Shown: positions 1-8,266, counted from the stretch's first letter. The stretch is DNA of 64,000 bases from Acinetobacter pragensis (GCF_001605895.1 NZ_LUAW01000067.1:22931-86930); one strand, 5' to 3'. The notes: a model not told the origin generated them from the sequence alone. Numbers and translations are program-made.

Positions 1-1479
1 CGCCTGCCGGATGAATTGACGGGCGGCAAAGAGCATCACGTGATGCTGTCTGCCATTATTCATGAGCATGTTTCAGATTTATTTCCTGGCATGACGGCAA
101 CGGGCTGCTATCAATTCCGTGTGACCCGTAATGCCGATTTGGCGCTGAATGAAGATGTTGAAGATTTAGCGAAGGCGCTGAAAGGCGAGCTGAATTCGCG
201 CCGTTTTGGCCGTGCCGTGCGCTTAGAAGTGACAGAAAACTGTCCGAAGCATATTTATGATTATCTGCTGGATGAGTTTGATCTAGAAGAAGAGCAGTTG
301 TATAAAGTTGATGGGCCAGTTAATTTGGCGCGTCTGCTGTCCAACTTTAAACGTCCGCACTTGCGTTATGATTCGCATACACCGGTTATTCCAAAAGTGC
401 TGAAAAAATCAGAAAATATTTTCAGCGCCATGCAAAAGCAGGATATTTTGCTGCACCATCCTTTCGAATCTTTTGCGCCCGTCATTAATTTACTGCGTGA
501 AGCCGCGCGCGACCCGCAAGTGTTGGCCATCAAGCAAACCTTATACCGCAGCGGGCCAGATTCAGAAATTGTTCAGGTGCTGGCGGAAGCGGCGCGCAAT
601 GGCAAAGAAGTCACTGCGGTCATTGAGCTTCGCGCCCGTTTTGATGAAGAATCAAATATTGAAGTGGCAAATGTGCTGCAGGAAGCAGGGGCTGTAGTGG
701 TCTATGGCATTGTGGGCTATAAAACCCATGCCAAGATGATTTTAGTGGTGCGCCGTGAGAACAACAAGCTGGTGCGCTATGTGCATTTGGGTACAGGCAA
801 CTATCATGCCGGCAATGCCCGCATTTATACAGACTACGGCTTGCTGACCACAGATAAAGAACTGTGTGAAGATGTGCATCGGATTTTCCAAGAGCTGACC
901 GGCATGGGGAAAATGGCTAAGCTGAAAAAGCTGCTTCATGCTCCATTTACCTTGCATGCGCAGCTGATTAATTTTATTGATGATGAAATTGCCAATGCCA
1001 AGGCCGGCAAAGCCGCGCAAATTATTGTCAAGGTCAATGCGCTGACTGAAGTGCAGCTGATTAATAAGCTTTATGAGGCGTCACAGGCCGGTGTCCAGAT
1101 TGAGCTGATTATCCGTTCCATTTGCTGTTTGCGTCCGGGCCTGCCGGGATTGTCAGAAAATATCCGCGTCCGTTCCATTGTCGGACGTTTTTTAGAGCAT
1201 ACACGGGTTTATTATTTCAGCAACAATGGCGATGCGCGTATTTACTGTTCAAGTGCTGATTGGATGGACCGCAATCTGTTTAACCGTGTAGAAGCGTGCT
1301 TCCCAATTGAAGATGCGGCGCTGAAAAAACGCATTCATCAGCAGGGCTTAGTGAATTATCTAAAAGATAATCAGCAAGCATGGCTGCTGCAGGCAGATGG
1401 AACATGGGTGCGTGTGCAAGCTGCAGAAGGCGATGAGCCGCATAATTCACAGCGCATTTTGCTGGACTTAATAAAGTAA
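1..1479 (+). CDS. ppk1: Polyphosphate kinase, 5'-truncated by window edge
   Basis: The frame is open from the first base, so the start lies outside the window. About 492 C-terminal residues are visible of the roughly 690 usual for the family. The enzyme polymerises the gamma-phosphate of ATP into polyphosphate through a phosphohistidine. Two conserved histidines are present, one in KTHAKM and one in [10 protein letters not shown]. They are 19 residues apart, as are His435 and His454 of E. coli PPK1. The conserved segments FDEESNI and [14 protein letters not shown] are also intact. The gene ends just before a strong bidirectional hairpin and faces the convergent regulator at 1561-2211. Identification is firm; only the N-terminal domain cannot be seen. 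Confidence 0.96.
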   Translation, partial: RLPDELTGGKEHHVMLSAIIHEHVSDLFPGMTATGCYQFRVTRNADLALNEDVEDLAKALKGELNSRRFGRAVRLEVTENCPKHIYDYLLDEFDLEEEQLYKVDGPVNLARLLSNFKRPHLRYDSHTPVIPKVLKKSENIFSAMQKQDILLHHPFESFAPVINLLREAARDPQVLAIKQTLYRSGPDSEIVQVLAEAARNGKEVTAVIELRARFDEESNIEVANVLQEAGAVVVYGIVGYKTHAKMILVVRRENNKLVRYVHLGTGNYHAGNARIYTDYGLLTTDKELCEDVHRIFQELTGMGKMAKLKKLLHAPFTLHAQLINFIDDEIANAKAGKAAQIIVKVNALTEVQLINKLYEASQAGVQIELIIRSICCLRPGLPGLSENIRVRSIVGRFLEHTRVYYFSNNGDARIYCSSADWMDRNLFNRVEACFPIEDAALKKRIHQQGLVNYLKDNQQAWLLQADGTWVRVQAAEGDEPHNSQRILLDLIK

Positions 1480-1480
1480 G

Positions 1481-1519
1481 ATTAAATAAAAAGGGAGCAT
1501 AGCTCCCTTTTTATTTAAT
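1481..1519. terminator. Bidirectional terminator between ppk1 and the convergent regulator
   Basis: There is a perfect 18-bp inverted repeat (1481-1498 with 1502-1519) around a 3-nt loop, with core AAAAAGGGAGC / GCTCCCTTTTT. The A-tract and T-tract flanks let it terminate transcripts from both sides. Confidence 0.9.
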
Positions 1520-1560
1520 CAACATCGGCCAAACAATCCATGATGATTTATGCGTAGCGG

Positions 1561-2211
1561 CTACTCTGCTGCTGCTTCAGTATTTTTATGCAGAATATAA
1601 ATTTTGCGAAAAATATTTTTAATGAAACTATACACTTGATACTCAGAAAGATTTAACGCTAATGCGGCTTGAACTTCTGAAGATGGCTGGCTGATTTGCT
1701 CAATAATCTGAATTTCTACAGAGTTGAAAATAAGGTTTATTTCCTGATTATGCTTGGAAGTCAGCTGTTCCTGCAGCAGTTTTGCAAATTCTGGATGCAG
1801 CACGGCTCCGCCTCTCAAGATGCATTTGATCTGCTGGAACAGCTGTTCCGCAGGAGTATCACTGAGCAAATATGCATCTGCGCCATTTTGTACCGTTTTT
1901 AATATTTCACTTGGCGCTGCTTTATTTTCATGAATAGAAATTAAACAGCAGGATGGGTAGAGGCTTTTAATCTGCGGAAGGAAATGCAGGTTGCTGTGAT
2001 CTGCAACGCGGTAAAAAATTAGATTGGGCAAGTGTTCAGTAATGGCCTGAGCTGCGCTGTCTTCAGATTCAGCGGACAGCACAAGTTCATCTGGATAGCC
2101 TAAATCTTTTAAGATCACTTGCAATAGCATATTGTGCTGTTGTAATGCAGGTGTGATTCTGCCCTGACGGATGGTCAGTACGGGAACAGGCAGAATTAAA
2201 TCATTATGCAT
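1561..2211 (-). CDS. LuxR/NarL-type regulator with degenerate receiver domain
   Basis: The 216 residues have the layout of a NarL/FixJ response regulator: a receiver-like domain (about 1-140) followed by a LuxR-type helix-turn-helix (about 150-210). The HTH is recognised by LSEYQVYSFIKNIFRK, which fits the LS-x2-V-x3-IKNI-x-RK pattern. The receiver looks inactive. At the end of the third beta strand, where the phospho-accepting Asp is expected, the sequence reads LIFYRVADH. The conserved Lys after the fifth strand is replaced by Ser in YLLSD. The protein may therefore act without phosphorylation. No histidine kinase is adjacent. It is transcribed away from a 650-bp gene-poor region carrying an inverted repeat at 2304-2321 and a candidate tiny ORF at 2634-2711, which are plausible targets. 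The target assignment is inference. Confidence 0.75.
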   Translation of the reverse strand: MHNDLILPVPVLTIRQGRITPALQQHNMLLQVILKDLGYPDELVLSAESEDSAAQAITEHLPNLIFYRVADHSNLHFLPQIKSLYPSCCLISIHENKAAPSEILKTVQNGADAYLLSDTPAEQLFQQIKCILRGGAVLHPEFAKLLQEQLTSKHNQEINLIFNSVEIQIIEQISQPSSEVQAALALNLSEYQVYSFIKNIFRKIYILHKNTEAAAE

Positions 2212-2303
2212 TAATGGGGGTACTCTAATATTAAATAATAAAATTTATAAAAACACTTTAGGGCGGTTTCAAATAACTTTGCCTCAAACCCTACTGAATA
2301 TCT

Positions 2304-2321
2304 ATCCCTAGAAATAGGGAT
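2304..2321. promoter_or_regulatory. Inverted repeat upstream of the LuxR-type regulator, candidate operator
   Basis: ATCCCTA (2304-2310) and TAGGGAT (2315-2321) flank GAAA. This lies 93 bp upstream of the regulator start. The right half with its spacer, GAAATAGGGAT, recurs at 2617-2627 directly before the candidate small ORF. Function is inferred from position and repetition only. Confidence 0.35.
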
Positions 2322-2546
2322 TTAAATATTTGGATTATATTTAAGTGTTTGTTGAATAAAATTTATTTTATATAATTGTTAATTTTTTGTGTTAGATATG
2401 AAACTATTTAATAAGTTTGTAAGTCTATGTGAGCAGCATGATTTTAAGATTGTGCGACACAGTTTTTAATTTTTGATCAGTTGAAAATTGTACCAAAGCC
2501 AATTTTTAAACGGTATCGAATAAATAGAATGAAAATGTGATTTATA

Positions 2547-2576
2547 CCGCAAATTAAACTAATAGTTTATATGCGG
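2547..2576. promoter_or_regulatory. Nested dyad upstream of candidate small ORF
   Basis: CCGCA (2547-2551) pairs with TGCGG (2572-2576). Inside them AAACTA (2556-2561) pairs with TAGTTT (2563-2568) around a single base. This 30-bp nested symmetry ends 57 bp before the ATG at 2634. It could be a regulator binding site or an RNA hairpin. No function is demonstrated. Confidence 0.35.
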
Positions 2577-2633
2577 GAATAATTGCTTTTAAGAGAATTT
2601 TTTTCAAAAATACCAAGAAATAGGGATAGGACA

Positions 2634-2711
2634 ATGTATGCCTGCAATTTAGGATGGCCGTATCTTCTGACTGATCTGGCTAGTGAGAAGATTTATCAAG
2701 GATATAGATGA
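2634..2711 (+). CDS. Candidate 25-residue small protein
   Basis: An ATG follows AGGGATAGG, a purine-rich ribosome-binding-like stretch 4 nt upstream. It opens a 25-codon frame beginning MYACNLGWPYLLTD and ending in TGA at 2709-2711. The peptide has one Cys and one Trp and no recognised family. It is preceded by the dyad at 2547-2576, overlaps a 13-bp hairpin (2702-2741) and is followed by an intrinsic terminator (2751-2780). Together these look like a complete short transcription unit. It could equally be a small RNA whose ORF is fortuitous. Confidence 0.35.
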   Translation: MYACNLGWPYLLTDLASEKIYQGYR

Positions 2712-2741
2712 TTTTGGATTCGAGTTTGAAATCATCTATAT
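2702..2741 (+). other. RNA hairpin at the 3' end of the candidate small ORF
   Basis: A perfect 13-bp stem pairs ATATAGATGATTT (2702-2714) with AAATCATCTATAT (2729-2741) around a 14-nt loop. The small-ORF stop codon lies inside the left arm. It sits 9 nt before the terminator at 2751-2780, so a transcript would end in two consecutive stems. Confidence 0.5.
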
Positions 2742-2750
2742 ATTTCCCTT

Positions 2751-2784
2751 AAAAGGGCAACCATTTTGGCTTGCCCTTTTCTTT
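2751..2784 (+). terminator. Intrinsic terminator of a short rightward transcript
   Basis: AAAAGGGCAA (2751-2760) pairs perfectly with TTGCCCTTTT (2771-2780), followed by CTTTATTT. No annotated gene lies upstream on the + strand within 1.2 kb. This supports a small transcript from the 2580-2750 region. Confidence 0.65.
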
Positions 2785-2793
2785 ATTTAGACA

Positions 2794-2852
2794 GCATTCA
2801 TAGACCAAAAAAAAGGAGCCGATAAGGCTCCTTTTTTTTGGTCTATGAATGC
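2794..2852. terminator. Very long perfect hairpin terminator after oxyR
   Basis: A perfect 27-bp inverted repeat (2794-2820 with 2826-2852) surrounds the 5-nt loop GATAA. Its core is AAAAAAAAGGAGCC / GGCTCCTTTTTTTT. It ends the leftward rubA-rubB-estB-oxyR transcript and should also block rightward transcription. The stem is roughly twice the length of the other terminators in the window. Confidence 0.88.
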
Positions 2853-2869
2853 TTATGGCATAGCTGCAT

Positions 2870-3775
2870 TTAATGCAGATTGTGCATAATTTTTTGCAGA
2901 ATTTGCAGTAAAACATCAAATTCGCTTTGCAGCGGCGTGCTCTTGCGTGTAATCAACGCGAGCGTACGGCTTGGACCAGCTTCAATTGGCTTAACAGCCA
3001 ATTTTGCATCTGCTTTAATCATGTTGGTATGCAACGCAATTTCCGGCAGCAGCGTAAAGCCTAAATCGGCAGAGACCATTTCCACCAAAGTCGGCAGTGA
3101 GCTGGCTTTTAGGCGGTGGTCATTTTTACGTTCGCCAATTGGACAAGCGCTCAAGGCATGGTCACGCAAGCAGTGGCCTTCTTCGAGCAGCATTAAGCGG
3201 GACAAATCCAAATCGTCCAGAGTAAGCGATTGAGCCGCATTCTGGTCGGCTTTGTTATAGACAAGATAAAGGCTTTCTTTCGCAATTTCAGCCACTTTAA
3301 GGCTGCGTGTGTCAAAAGGCAACGCCAGTACAACCATGTCTAGGTTGCCGTGTTCCAGTTTTTCAACAATTTTTTCACTTTGCGCTTCGTGCAAATGAAG
3401 CTGAATTTTAGGCAGCTGCTTGTGCACTTCATCCAGCAGCTGTGAAAGAATAAAGGGTGCGATCGTTGGAATGATGCCTAAATGCAAATCACCAGTCAGC
3501 GGTTCACTCATTTCACGGCTTAAGCGCATTAAATCCTGCGCATCAGCCAAGAGAACACGTGCTCGGCCGACAACTTGCTCTCCAAGCGGCGTTAAACGGA
3601 CATTTTGACGGTCGCGTTCCACAAGGACGCCACCTAACAAGCGCTCAAGCTCCATAATGCCCCCAGACAGCGTTGACTGTGTGACAAATGAACGGCGCGC
3701 AGCTTCAGTAAAATGCAGCGTTTCTGACAGCGTTACGAGATATGACAGCTGTCTTAAAGATGGTAATGCAGCCAT
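2870..3775 (-). CDS. oxyR: LysR-family peroxide sensor OxyR
   Basis: The 301 residues comprise an N-terminal winged helix-turn-helix (about 5-64, with LHFTEAARRSFVTQSTLSGG) and a LysR substrate-binding domain. The redox pair that defines OxyR is present: Cys202 and Cys211 in EEGHCLRDHALSAC, equivalent to Cys199 and Cys208 of E. coli. Oxidation of this pair by hydrogen peroxide activates transcription of antioxidant genes. It is the last gene of a leftward operon after rubA, rubB and estB, with only 12 bp between estB and oxyR. The same order is known in A. baylyi ADP1. The coupling to alkane oxidation genes suggests protection against peroxide leaking from the hydroxylase system, which is inference. 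Confidence 0.95.
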   Translation of the reverse strand: MAALPSLRQLSYLVTLSETLHFTEAARRSFVTQSTLSGGIMELERLLGGVLVERDRQNVRLTPLGEQVVGRARVLLADAQDLMRLSREMSEPLTGDLHLGIIPTIAPFILSQLLDEVHKQLPKIQLHLHEAQSEKIVEKLEHGNLDMVVLALPFDTRSLKVAEIAKESLYLVYNKADQNAAQSLTLDDLDLSRLMLLEEGHCLRDHALSACPIGERKNDHRLKASSLPTLVEMVSADLGFTLLPEIALHTNMIKADAKLAVKPIEAGPSRTLALITRKSTPLQSEFDVLLQILQKIMHNLH

Positions 3776-3787
3776 AGTGTCCTAATG

Positions 3788-4726
3788 TTATGAATTAAAG
3801 TGATCAGCAAATAAACCGCTAATATATGGAATAAAATGCGGAGGGATATCATGCCCCATTCCATCAATTAATTCAAATTTAGCGCCGGAAATTGCTTTCG
3901 CAACAGCTTTACCGTGGCTAGGCGGGAGCAGGCGGTCGCGGGCTCCATGAATGACCAAGGTTTCTTTCTGTATCTGTTTGTCCAGATTCAGCAGAGAACC
4001 TGTACATAATATTGCTAAAAACTGTTGAAGTACACCCGCTGGATAATAACTTCTTTGATATAGCTTGCGCGCGGTCTGAATTGCTTCAAGCTGATTGATA
4101 TATCCAGGCGAGCCAATAATGTTAAAAACCTTTAAACTGTGGTTCACAATGCCTTCTTCATCATGCGAATCCGGTTTGCCGATTAAGCTGAATAATTGCT
4201 TTGGAAATGGCGGCGGCAAGAGCGGCTGGTTGTTGCTGGTGAACATTAAACCAAGCTTATTGATTTTTTCTGGATATTTTGCCGAAAGAATTTGGGCAAT
4301 CATGCCGCCCATAGACGCGCCGATGATATTGACTTTATCTAAGCCCATACGGTCAATCAGCAGCGAAACATCTTCCGCCATGTCAAATAAGTTATAGGGC
4401 GCGCCTTGATTTTCCAGTCCAAGCGCAAAGCGTCCCATCAGTTTAAGGGTATTCAGGCGCGGGCCTTTATTTCTGACTTTGGAAGAGAGGCCAATGTCGC
4501 GGTTATCAAAGCGGATGACGCGGTAACCTTGATCAATCAGTGATTTGCAAAAAAAATCAGGCCAATACAGCATTTGCGCACCTAAGCCCATAACCAGCAT
4601 GATGGGCGGATGTTCTGGATTTCCCCCAGCTTCTACATGCAGTTCGATGCCGTTGCCTAAATCAACTTTGGTTTCATGCATAAATGCTGTGTATGGAGAA
4701 CTGTTAAATTGTAATGCGCTATTCAT
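3788..4726 (-). CDS. estB: Alpha/beta-hydrolase fold esterase EstB
   Basis: This is a 312-residue alpha/beta hydrolase. The nucleophile elbow is GASMGGM, the oxyanion-hole region reads LVMGLGAQM, the acid lies near HGARDRLLP and the catalytic His is in GMGHDIPP. I place the start at the ATG at 4724-4726 (MNSALQFN), because GGGGAG lies 8 nt upstream. The in-frame ATG 15 bp further out has no such site. It lies between rubB and oxyR, the position held in ADP1 by estB, an esterase of the rub operon. The natural substrate is not known from the sequence. Confidence 0.85.
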   Translation of the reverse strand: MNSALQFNSSPYTAFMHETKVDLGNGIELHVEAGGNPEHPPIMLVMGLGAQMLYWPDFFCKSLIDQGYRVIRFDNRDIGLSSKVRNKGPRLNTLKLMGRFALGLENQGAPYNLFDMAEDVSLLIDRMGLDKVNIIGASMGGMIAQILSAKYPEKINKLGLMFTSNNQPLLPPPFPKQLFSLIGKPDSHDEEGIVNHSLKVFNIIGSPGYINQLEAIQTARKLYQRSYYPAGVLQQFLAILCTGSLLNLDKQIQKETLVIHGARDRLLPPSHGKAVAKAISGAKFELIDGMGHDIPPHFIPYISGLFADHFNS

Positions 4727-4743
4727 TATTATTCTCCCCATTC

Positions 4744-4772
4744 AAGGACGTTTTTAGGTAAAAAACGTCCTT
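4744..4772 (-). other. Intercistronic hairpin between rubB and estB
   Basis: AAGGACGTTTTT (4744-4755) pairs perfectly with AAAAACGTCCTT (4761-4772) around 5 nt. It fills most of the 57-bp rubB-estB gap. No U-run follows on the leftward transcript, so an RNA-stability or processing role is as likely as termination. Confidence 0.6.
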
Positions 4773-4783
4773 ATATTAAACCT

Positions 4784-5965
4784 TTAAACCGAGGCAGGAA
4801 TCAAGTCCGGAACCTGCTTAGTCAACGCAAGTCGCTGCTTGCCGGCAGTTGCGCCCAGCAGAACGAAACCGCGCAAAGTGCCTTCGCTATCCGTCGCTTT
4901 AGCCAGCATGCCATCTTCTGTTTCTTCGGTGTCCCAAGTTACTTCTGTGCCAATAGGCGCTGGCAAAACAGTCAGCGGGGCAGCCGGAGTTTTTACGGCA
5001 ACAGGCATTGCAGGGTAGTGCACTGCAGTGCGCTCGCCATTCAGCGTTTTTGCAAGTGCCCGAGCCTGCTGCATGATAGGCATTACATAAGGCAGTAAAG
5101 TACCGTTGACTTCTGCGCAATCACCCATTGCATAGATATCAGTTTGGTTGGTTTCCAAGCCTGCATTGGTAAGCACGCCGCGGCTGGTATGAATGTCTGC
5201 TGTTTGTGCTAAAGCAATATTCGGCTGCAAGCCGATAGCGGAAAGTACAATATCCGCCTTGAAGCTTTGTCCATTGGCCAATGTCACCAAATAGTGGCCA
5301 TGGCTGTCTTTTGATACTTTTTCAACAGTGGTGCCGAGAGCAAACCGAATTCCTGTCTCTTCTAAGCTGTCTTTAAACGCATCGGCAACATGCGCTGGGA
5401 GCAAACGGCCTAAAGGCTGAGGCGCAAGATCAATCACTGTGACGCTGTGGCCAGTATTTTGCAAATCATTGGCAAATTCGCAGCCAATCAGTCCTGCACC
5501 TAAAATCACCACGCGTTTATCTGTACTTTGATCGATTTGGCTGCGAAAGGCCTTATAGTCATTCAGGCTGTTTACGACGTGAATATCATCGCTGCCATCA
5601 CCTGCAATTGCGAGACGGACAGGATTTGCGCCTATGGCCAAAACCATTTTGGAATAAGCTTGTACAGCTGCAGCGCCTTCTGCATTTTCTAAATGCAATT
5701 GATGCGCCGCCGCATCAATGGATTTTACCCAAGTGTGGTTGATGATTTGCATATTCAGCTGTGCTGCCATTTTGGCCGCATCGCCTAATGCGATTTGTTC
5801 TGGCGATTTTTTACCCGTATAGGCATTGGATAATGTCGGTTTGGCGTAATTGGCAGCATCATCGCCGCAAATCATAATAAGTTCCTGTTCAGCATTCAGC
5901 TTGCGGAATTCACGTGCAGCTGCATAGCCGGCCATACCTGAACCAATAATGACAATAGGGTGCAT
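4784..5965 (-). CDS. rubB: Rubredoxin-NAD(+) reductase RubB
   Basis: This 393-residue flavoprotein passes electrons from NADH to rubredoxin, which then reduces membrane alkane monooxygenase. The N-terminal FAD-binding Rossmann motif is IIGSGMAGYAAARE (about 5-18). A second NADH-binding glycine motif, VILGAGLIGCEFAND, lies mid-protein. The FAD contact YAMGDCAEV is near residue 280. The length fits the Acinetobacter and Pseudomonas AlkT/RubB family. It follows rubA and precedes estB and oxyR in one leftward operon. Hairpins occupy both of its intercistronic junctions and may tune expression relative to rubA. Confidence 0.95.
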   Translation of the reverse strand: MHPIVIIGSGMAGYAAAREFRKLNAEQELIMICGDDAANYAKPTLSNAYTGKKSPEQIALGDAAKMAAQLNMQIINHTWVKSIDAAAHQLHLENAEGAAAVQAYSKMVLAIGANPVRLAIAGDGSDDIHVVNSLNDYKAFRSQIDQSTDKRVVILGAGLIGCEFANDLQNTGHSVTVIDLAPQPLGRLLPAHVADAFKDSLEETGIRFALGTTVEKVSKDSHGHYLVTLANGQSFKADIVLSAIGLQPNIALAQTADIHTSRGVLTNAGLETNQTDIYAMGDCAEVNGTLLPYVMPIMQQARALAKTLNGERTAVHYPAMPVAVKTPAAPLTVLPAPIGTEVTWDTEETEDGMLAKATDSEGTLRGFVLLGATAGKQRLALTKQVPDLIPASV

Positions 5966-6002
5966 ACTTTACTCCAAGCGCATCAATCTATTTTAAAGGC
6001 GT

Positions 6003-6031
6003 AAAAAAAGACCATAGCATGGATGGTCTTT
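6003..6031 (-). terminator. Terminator-like hairpin between rubA and rubB
   Basis: AAAGACCAT (6007-6015) pairs with ATGGTCTTT (6023-6031) around 7 nt. Read leftward the stem is followed by a run of seven U residues (6003-6009). It lies 13 nt after the rubA stop and before rubB, so it could cause partial termination and give more RubA than RubB. Confidence 0.7.
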
Positions 6032-6043
6032 AATGATTATGAA

Positions 6044-6208
6044 TTAAATTTCAACCATCTCAAAGTCGGCTTTAGACACACCGCAATCGGGGCAGGTCCA
6101 GTCATCCGGGATATCGTCCCATTTTGTGCCCGCCACAATACCGTCTTGCGGCCAGCCTTCTGCTTCGTCGTAAATCCATCCGCAAACGATGCATTGATAC
6201 TTTTTCAT
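6044..6208 (-). CDS. rubA: Rubredoxin RubA
   Basis: This 54-residue electron carrier contains a single Fe(Cys)4 centre. The two ligand pairs are Cys6/Cys9 in [14 protein letters not shown] and Cys39/Cys42 in [10 protein letters not shown]. The ATG at 6206-6208 is preceded by GGAG. It receives electrons from RubB and delivers them to alkane hydroxylase. It is the first gene of the leftward operon. A longer frame on the opposite strand over the same bases is spurious. Confidence 0.96.
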   Translation of the reverse strand: MKKYQCIVCGWIYDEAEGWPQDGIVAGTKWDDIPDDWTCPDCGVSKADFEMVEI

Positions 6209-6715
6209 TTGATTCTCCAAAAACTGACCTAAAAAAGTGGATCAGTAAAAAATTCAGATACTGCAAGACTCTAATAATATGACTGTCACAGCAAAATCTA
6301 TGCGTAAATTTTTACGCAGTTCTGATCATAAAGTAAAGTGAATAAGAGTTTAATCAGCGAAATAAAAACCAGAATGTCCAGCAGGGACAAAAAATGTCAC
6401 TAAACTCGCGATTTACCGATTTTTTGTCTGACAATTTATAGATCAGCTGACTTTTCGATGGAGATCTTCAGCCTTCATTGCCACTGGGAAATTTTGATTC
6501 AGAACTGGATTTAGACTAAAGTCGAGCAGATTTTCAAACCATGATTTGTTAAATTATGATCAGCATATTCTATAGCTGATATTTATTTAGAAAATGACAA
6601 TAATAAAATCAATAGCTTAGCTTTTTTGTGGTCTGTTCAGGCTTTAAATTGGCTGTTCATTGTTCGATTTTAGCGTTAAAATTCACACATTCCTTCCTTA
6701 TTTTATATTTCTCCT
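6209..6715. other. Divergent intergenic region between rubA and apt
   Basis: These are about 500 AT-rich bases separating the divergent rubA and apt genes. Promoters for both must lie here. I see no convincing ORF, repeat or strong hairpin. Confidence 0.5.
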
Positions 6716-7258
6716 ATGAGCAATTTGTCTACTGTATTGTGGTCGCACATTCGTACTGTCCAAGATTTTCCAAAACCTGGTATTTGTTTCTTTGACCTTA
6801 CGCCGTTATTCATGAATAACATTGGGCCGTTGACAGATGCTTTAATTGACAGCATTCCTGCTGAACAGCTGGCAGACGTTGACAGTTTTGTTGCTGTCGA
6901 GGCGCGCGGTTTTGTATTGGCGAGCTTGTTGGCTCAGCGCACCGGCAAGGGCCTGATTTTGGTCCGTAAAGCAGGCAAATTGCCGCCGCCGGTAGTGGGT
7001 GTCGGCTACAGTCTGGAATACGGCTTAGACCGTTTGGAAATGTCTGCTGAGATTCAAGGTCAAAAAGTCATTATCGTGGATGATGTTTTAGCGACCGGCG
7101 GCACTTTGCGTGCAGTGAAACAGCTGGTTGAGAAGTGCAATCATCAAGTGCTTGGCGCAAGTATTTTCTTGGATTTGCCAGATCTGCATAAAGATTTAGG
7201 GCTGAACATTTGGTCGGTTTTAGATGATAAATCTAAACCGCAATCAAACGCCGCTTAA
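6716..7258 (+). CDS. apt: Adenine phosphoribosyltransferase
   Basis: This 180-residue purine-salvage enzyme converts adenine plus PRPP to AMP and pyrophosphate in the cytoplasm. The PRPP-binding loop is clear in VIIVDDVLATGGTLRA (about residues 118-133). The N-terminal KPGICFFDLTPL and the segment VAVEARGFVLASLLA are typical of Apt. It is a single gene, followed at once by an intrinsic terminator (7280-7305). Confidence 0.95.
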   Translation: MSNLSTVLWSHIRTVQDFPKPGICFFDLTPLFMNNIGPLTDALIDSIPAEQLADVDSFVAVEARGFVLASLLAQRTGKGLILVRKAGKLPPPVVGVGYSLEYGLDRLEMSAEIQGQKVIIVDDVLATGGTLRAVKQLVEKCNHQVLGASIFLDLPDLHKDLGLNIWSVLDDKSKPQSNAA

Positions 7259-7279
7259 GTCTGGCCTGAATTGAACGCT

Positions 7280-7307
7280 AAGCCCTGTATTTTTGCAGGG
7301 CTTTTTT
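7280..7307. terminator. Terminator between apt and the convergent esterase
   Basis: AAGCCCTG (7280-7287) pairs with CAGGGCTT (7296-7303) around 8 nt, followed by TTTT. It lies in the short convergent gap and overlaps the 3' end of the esterase gene at 7306. Confidence 0.8.
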
Positions 7308-7812
7308 ATTTAATTAAAATGGTCTGTTCAATTTGCTGAATTAAGAGGTTTAAATTTTCAGGATTTTTTAAGCGGTGATGGCCGCCTTCAACCGCCTGAA
7401 TGTGCATATAGTCTTCAAGCTGTTCCTGCACATTATGCATATCCAGCATTTCATCGCCTAACTCGAGATAAGCCAATTGCGGAATATCATGATCTAAATC
7501 ATTATTGCAAATGGCGGGATAATCTTCTCTGAAGTTTGGGTACAGGCTTGGATTGGCAACGACGCAGGGAATGTGATGCGCGGCAGACATTTTAAGCGCC
7601 CAATAACCGCCTAAACTGTGGCCCACAATGATTTCGGGCTTAATTTTCTCAATAATTTCATGATAAAAGTCAGCAACTGTCTGAAAATTCAGGTTGCGGT
7701 AATCGATATCAATGCAAAATTTCTGCTTTGCATCAATCGCATGGAATTTTGTAGATTCGCGTGATGAATCTAAGCCATGCAGAAACAGTATTTTTGAGAC
7801 ACATGCACTCAT
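7306..7812 (-). CDS. yqiA: YqiA-like esterase (UPF0227 family)
   Basis: This is a 168-residue compact alpha/beta hydrolase. The N-terminal ILFLHGLDSSRESTK and the nucleophile motif VGHSLGGYWA are typical of YqiA-like esterases that act on short acyl esters. The acid lies in LELGDEMLD and the catalytic His in EGGHHRLKN. The length is slightly below that of E. coli YqiA. It is convergent with apt and divergent from lysS. The substrate is unknown, and the symbol is given by family resemblance. Confidence 0.75.
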   Translation of the reverse strand: MSACVSKILFLHGLDSSRESTKFHAIDAKQKFCIDIDYRNLNFQTVADFYHEIIEKIKPEIIVGHSLGGYWALKMSAAHHIPCVVANPSLYPNFREDYPAICNNDLDHDIPQLAYLELGDEMLDMHNVQEQLEDYMHIQAVEGGHHRLKNPENLNLLIQQIEQTILIK

Positions 7813-8266
7813 TTTTTTTGTTCACACTGACTTTATCTATGAAAAATGAAGGATGAAAATAAGTTACTTTTCACCAAATTTATTCCAATATTGTAGTGCG
7901 GTTAGGCAAATAAAGAATTTAGCTATTGGTCTAATCTACTAAGGGCGAAGAGCGTATTTGAAAAGCCTTGTCATTCAATAAGTTCATGAATCAAAAAAAA
8001 TAGATTGAATTTTTATAGGGTGAGAGCTGCACATCGGCTTGTGTGTATTTCGCAGTGAAAGCGCAGCCTTCGGTTTTGCGAAGTGCCTGATTAAAATAGC
8101 CAGTTGAAATTTGAGTTCTTTTATTTGGGTTTTTTAGTTTTGGCAGAAACTTTAAGCAATTTTCTTTCCAAATGCGCCATTGAAATGTTCACAGTCCCTA
8201 CGAATTTTTCTGTATTTCTGCTATGCTATGCGACTTCCAATTTTACTTATTCTATTCGAGGCAGAG
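7813..8266. other. Intergenic region upstream of lysS
   Basis: This 450-bp AT-rich divergent region holds the lysS promoter. TTCGCA (8049-8054) and TGCGAA (8077-8082) could form a weak leader stem. I recognise no T-box, riboswitch or ORF. Confidence 0.4.

Noticed and set aside
6023..6232. A 69-codon frame on the + strand over rubA
   Set aside because: The opposite strand encodes rubredoxin with both Cys pairs, which explains the bases fully.
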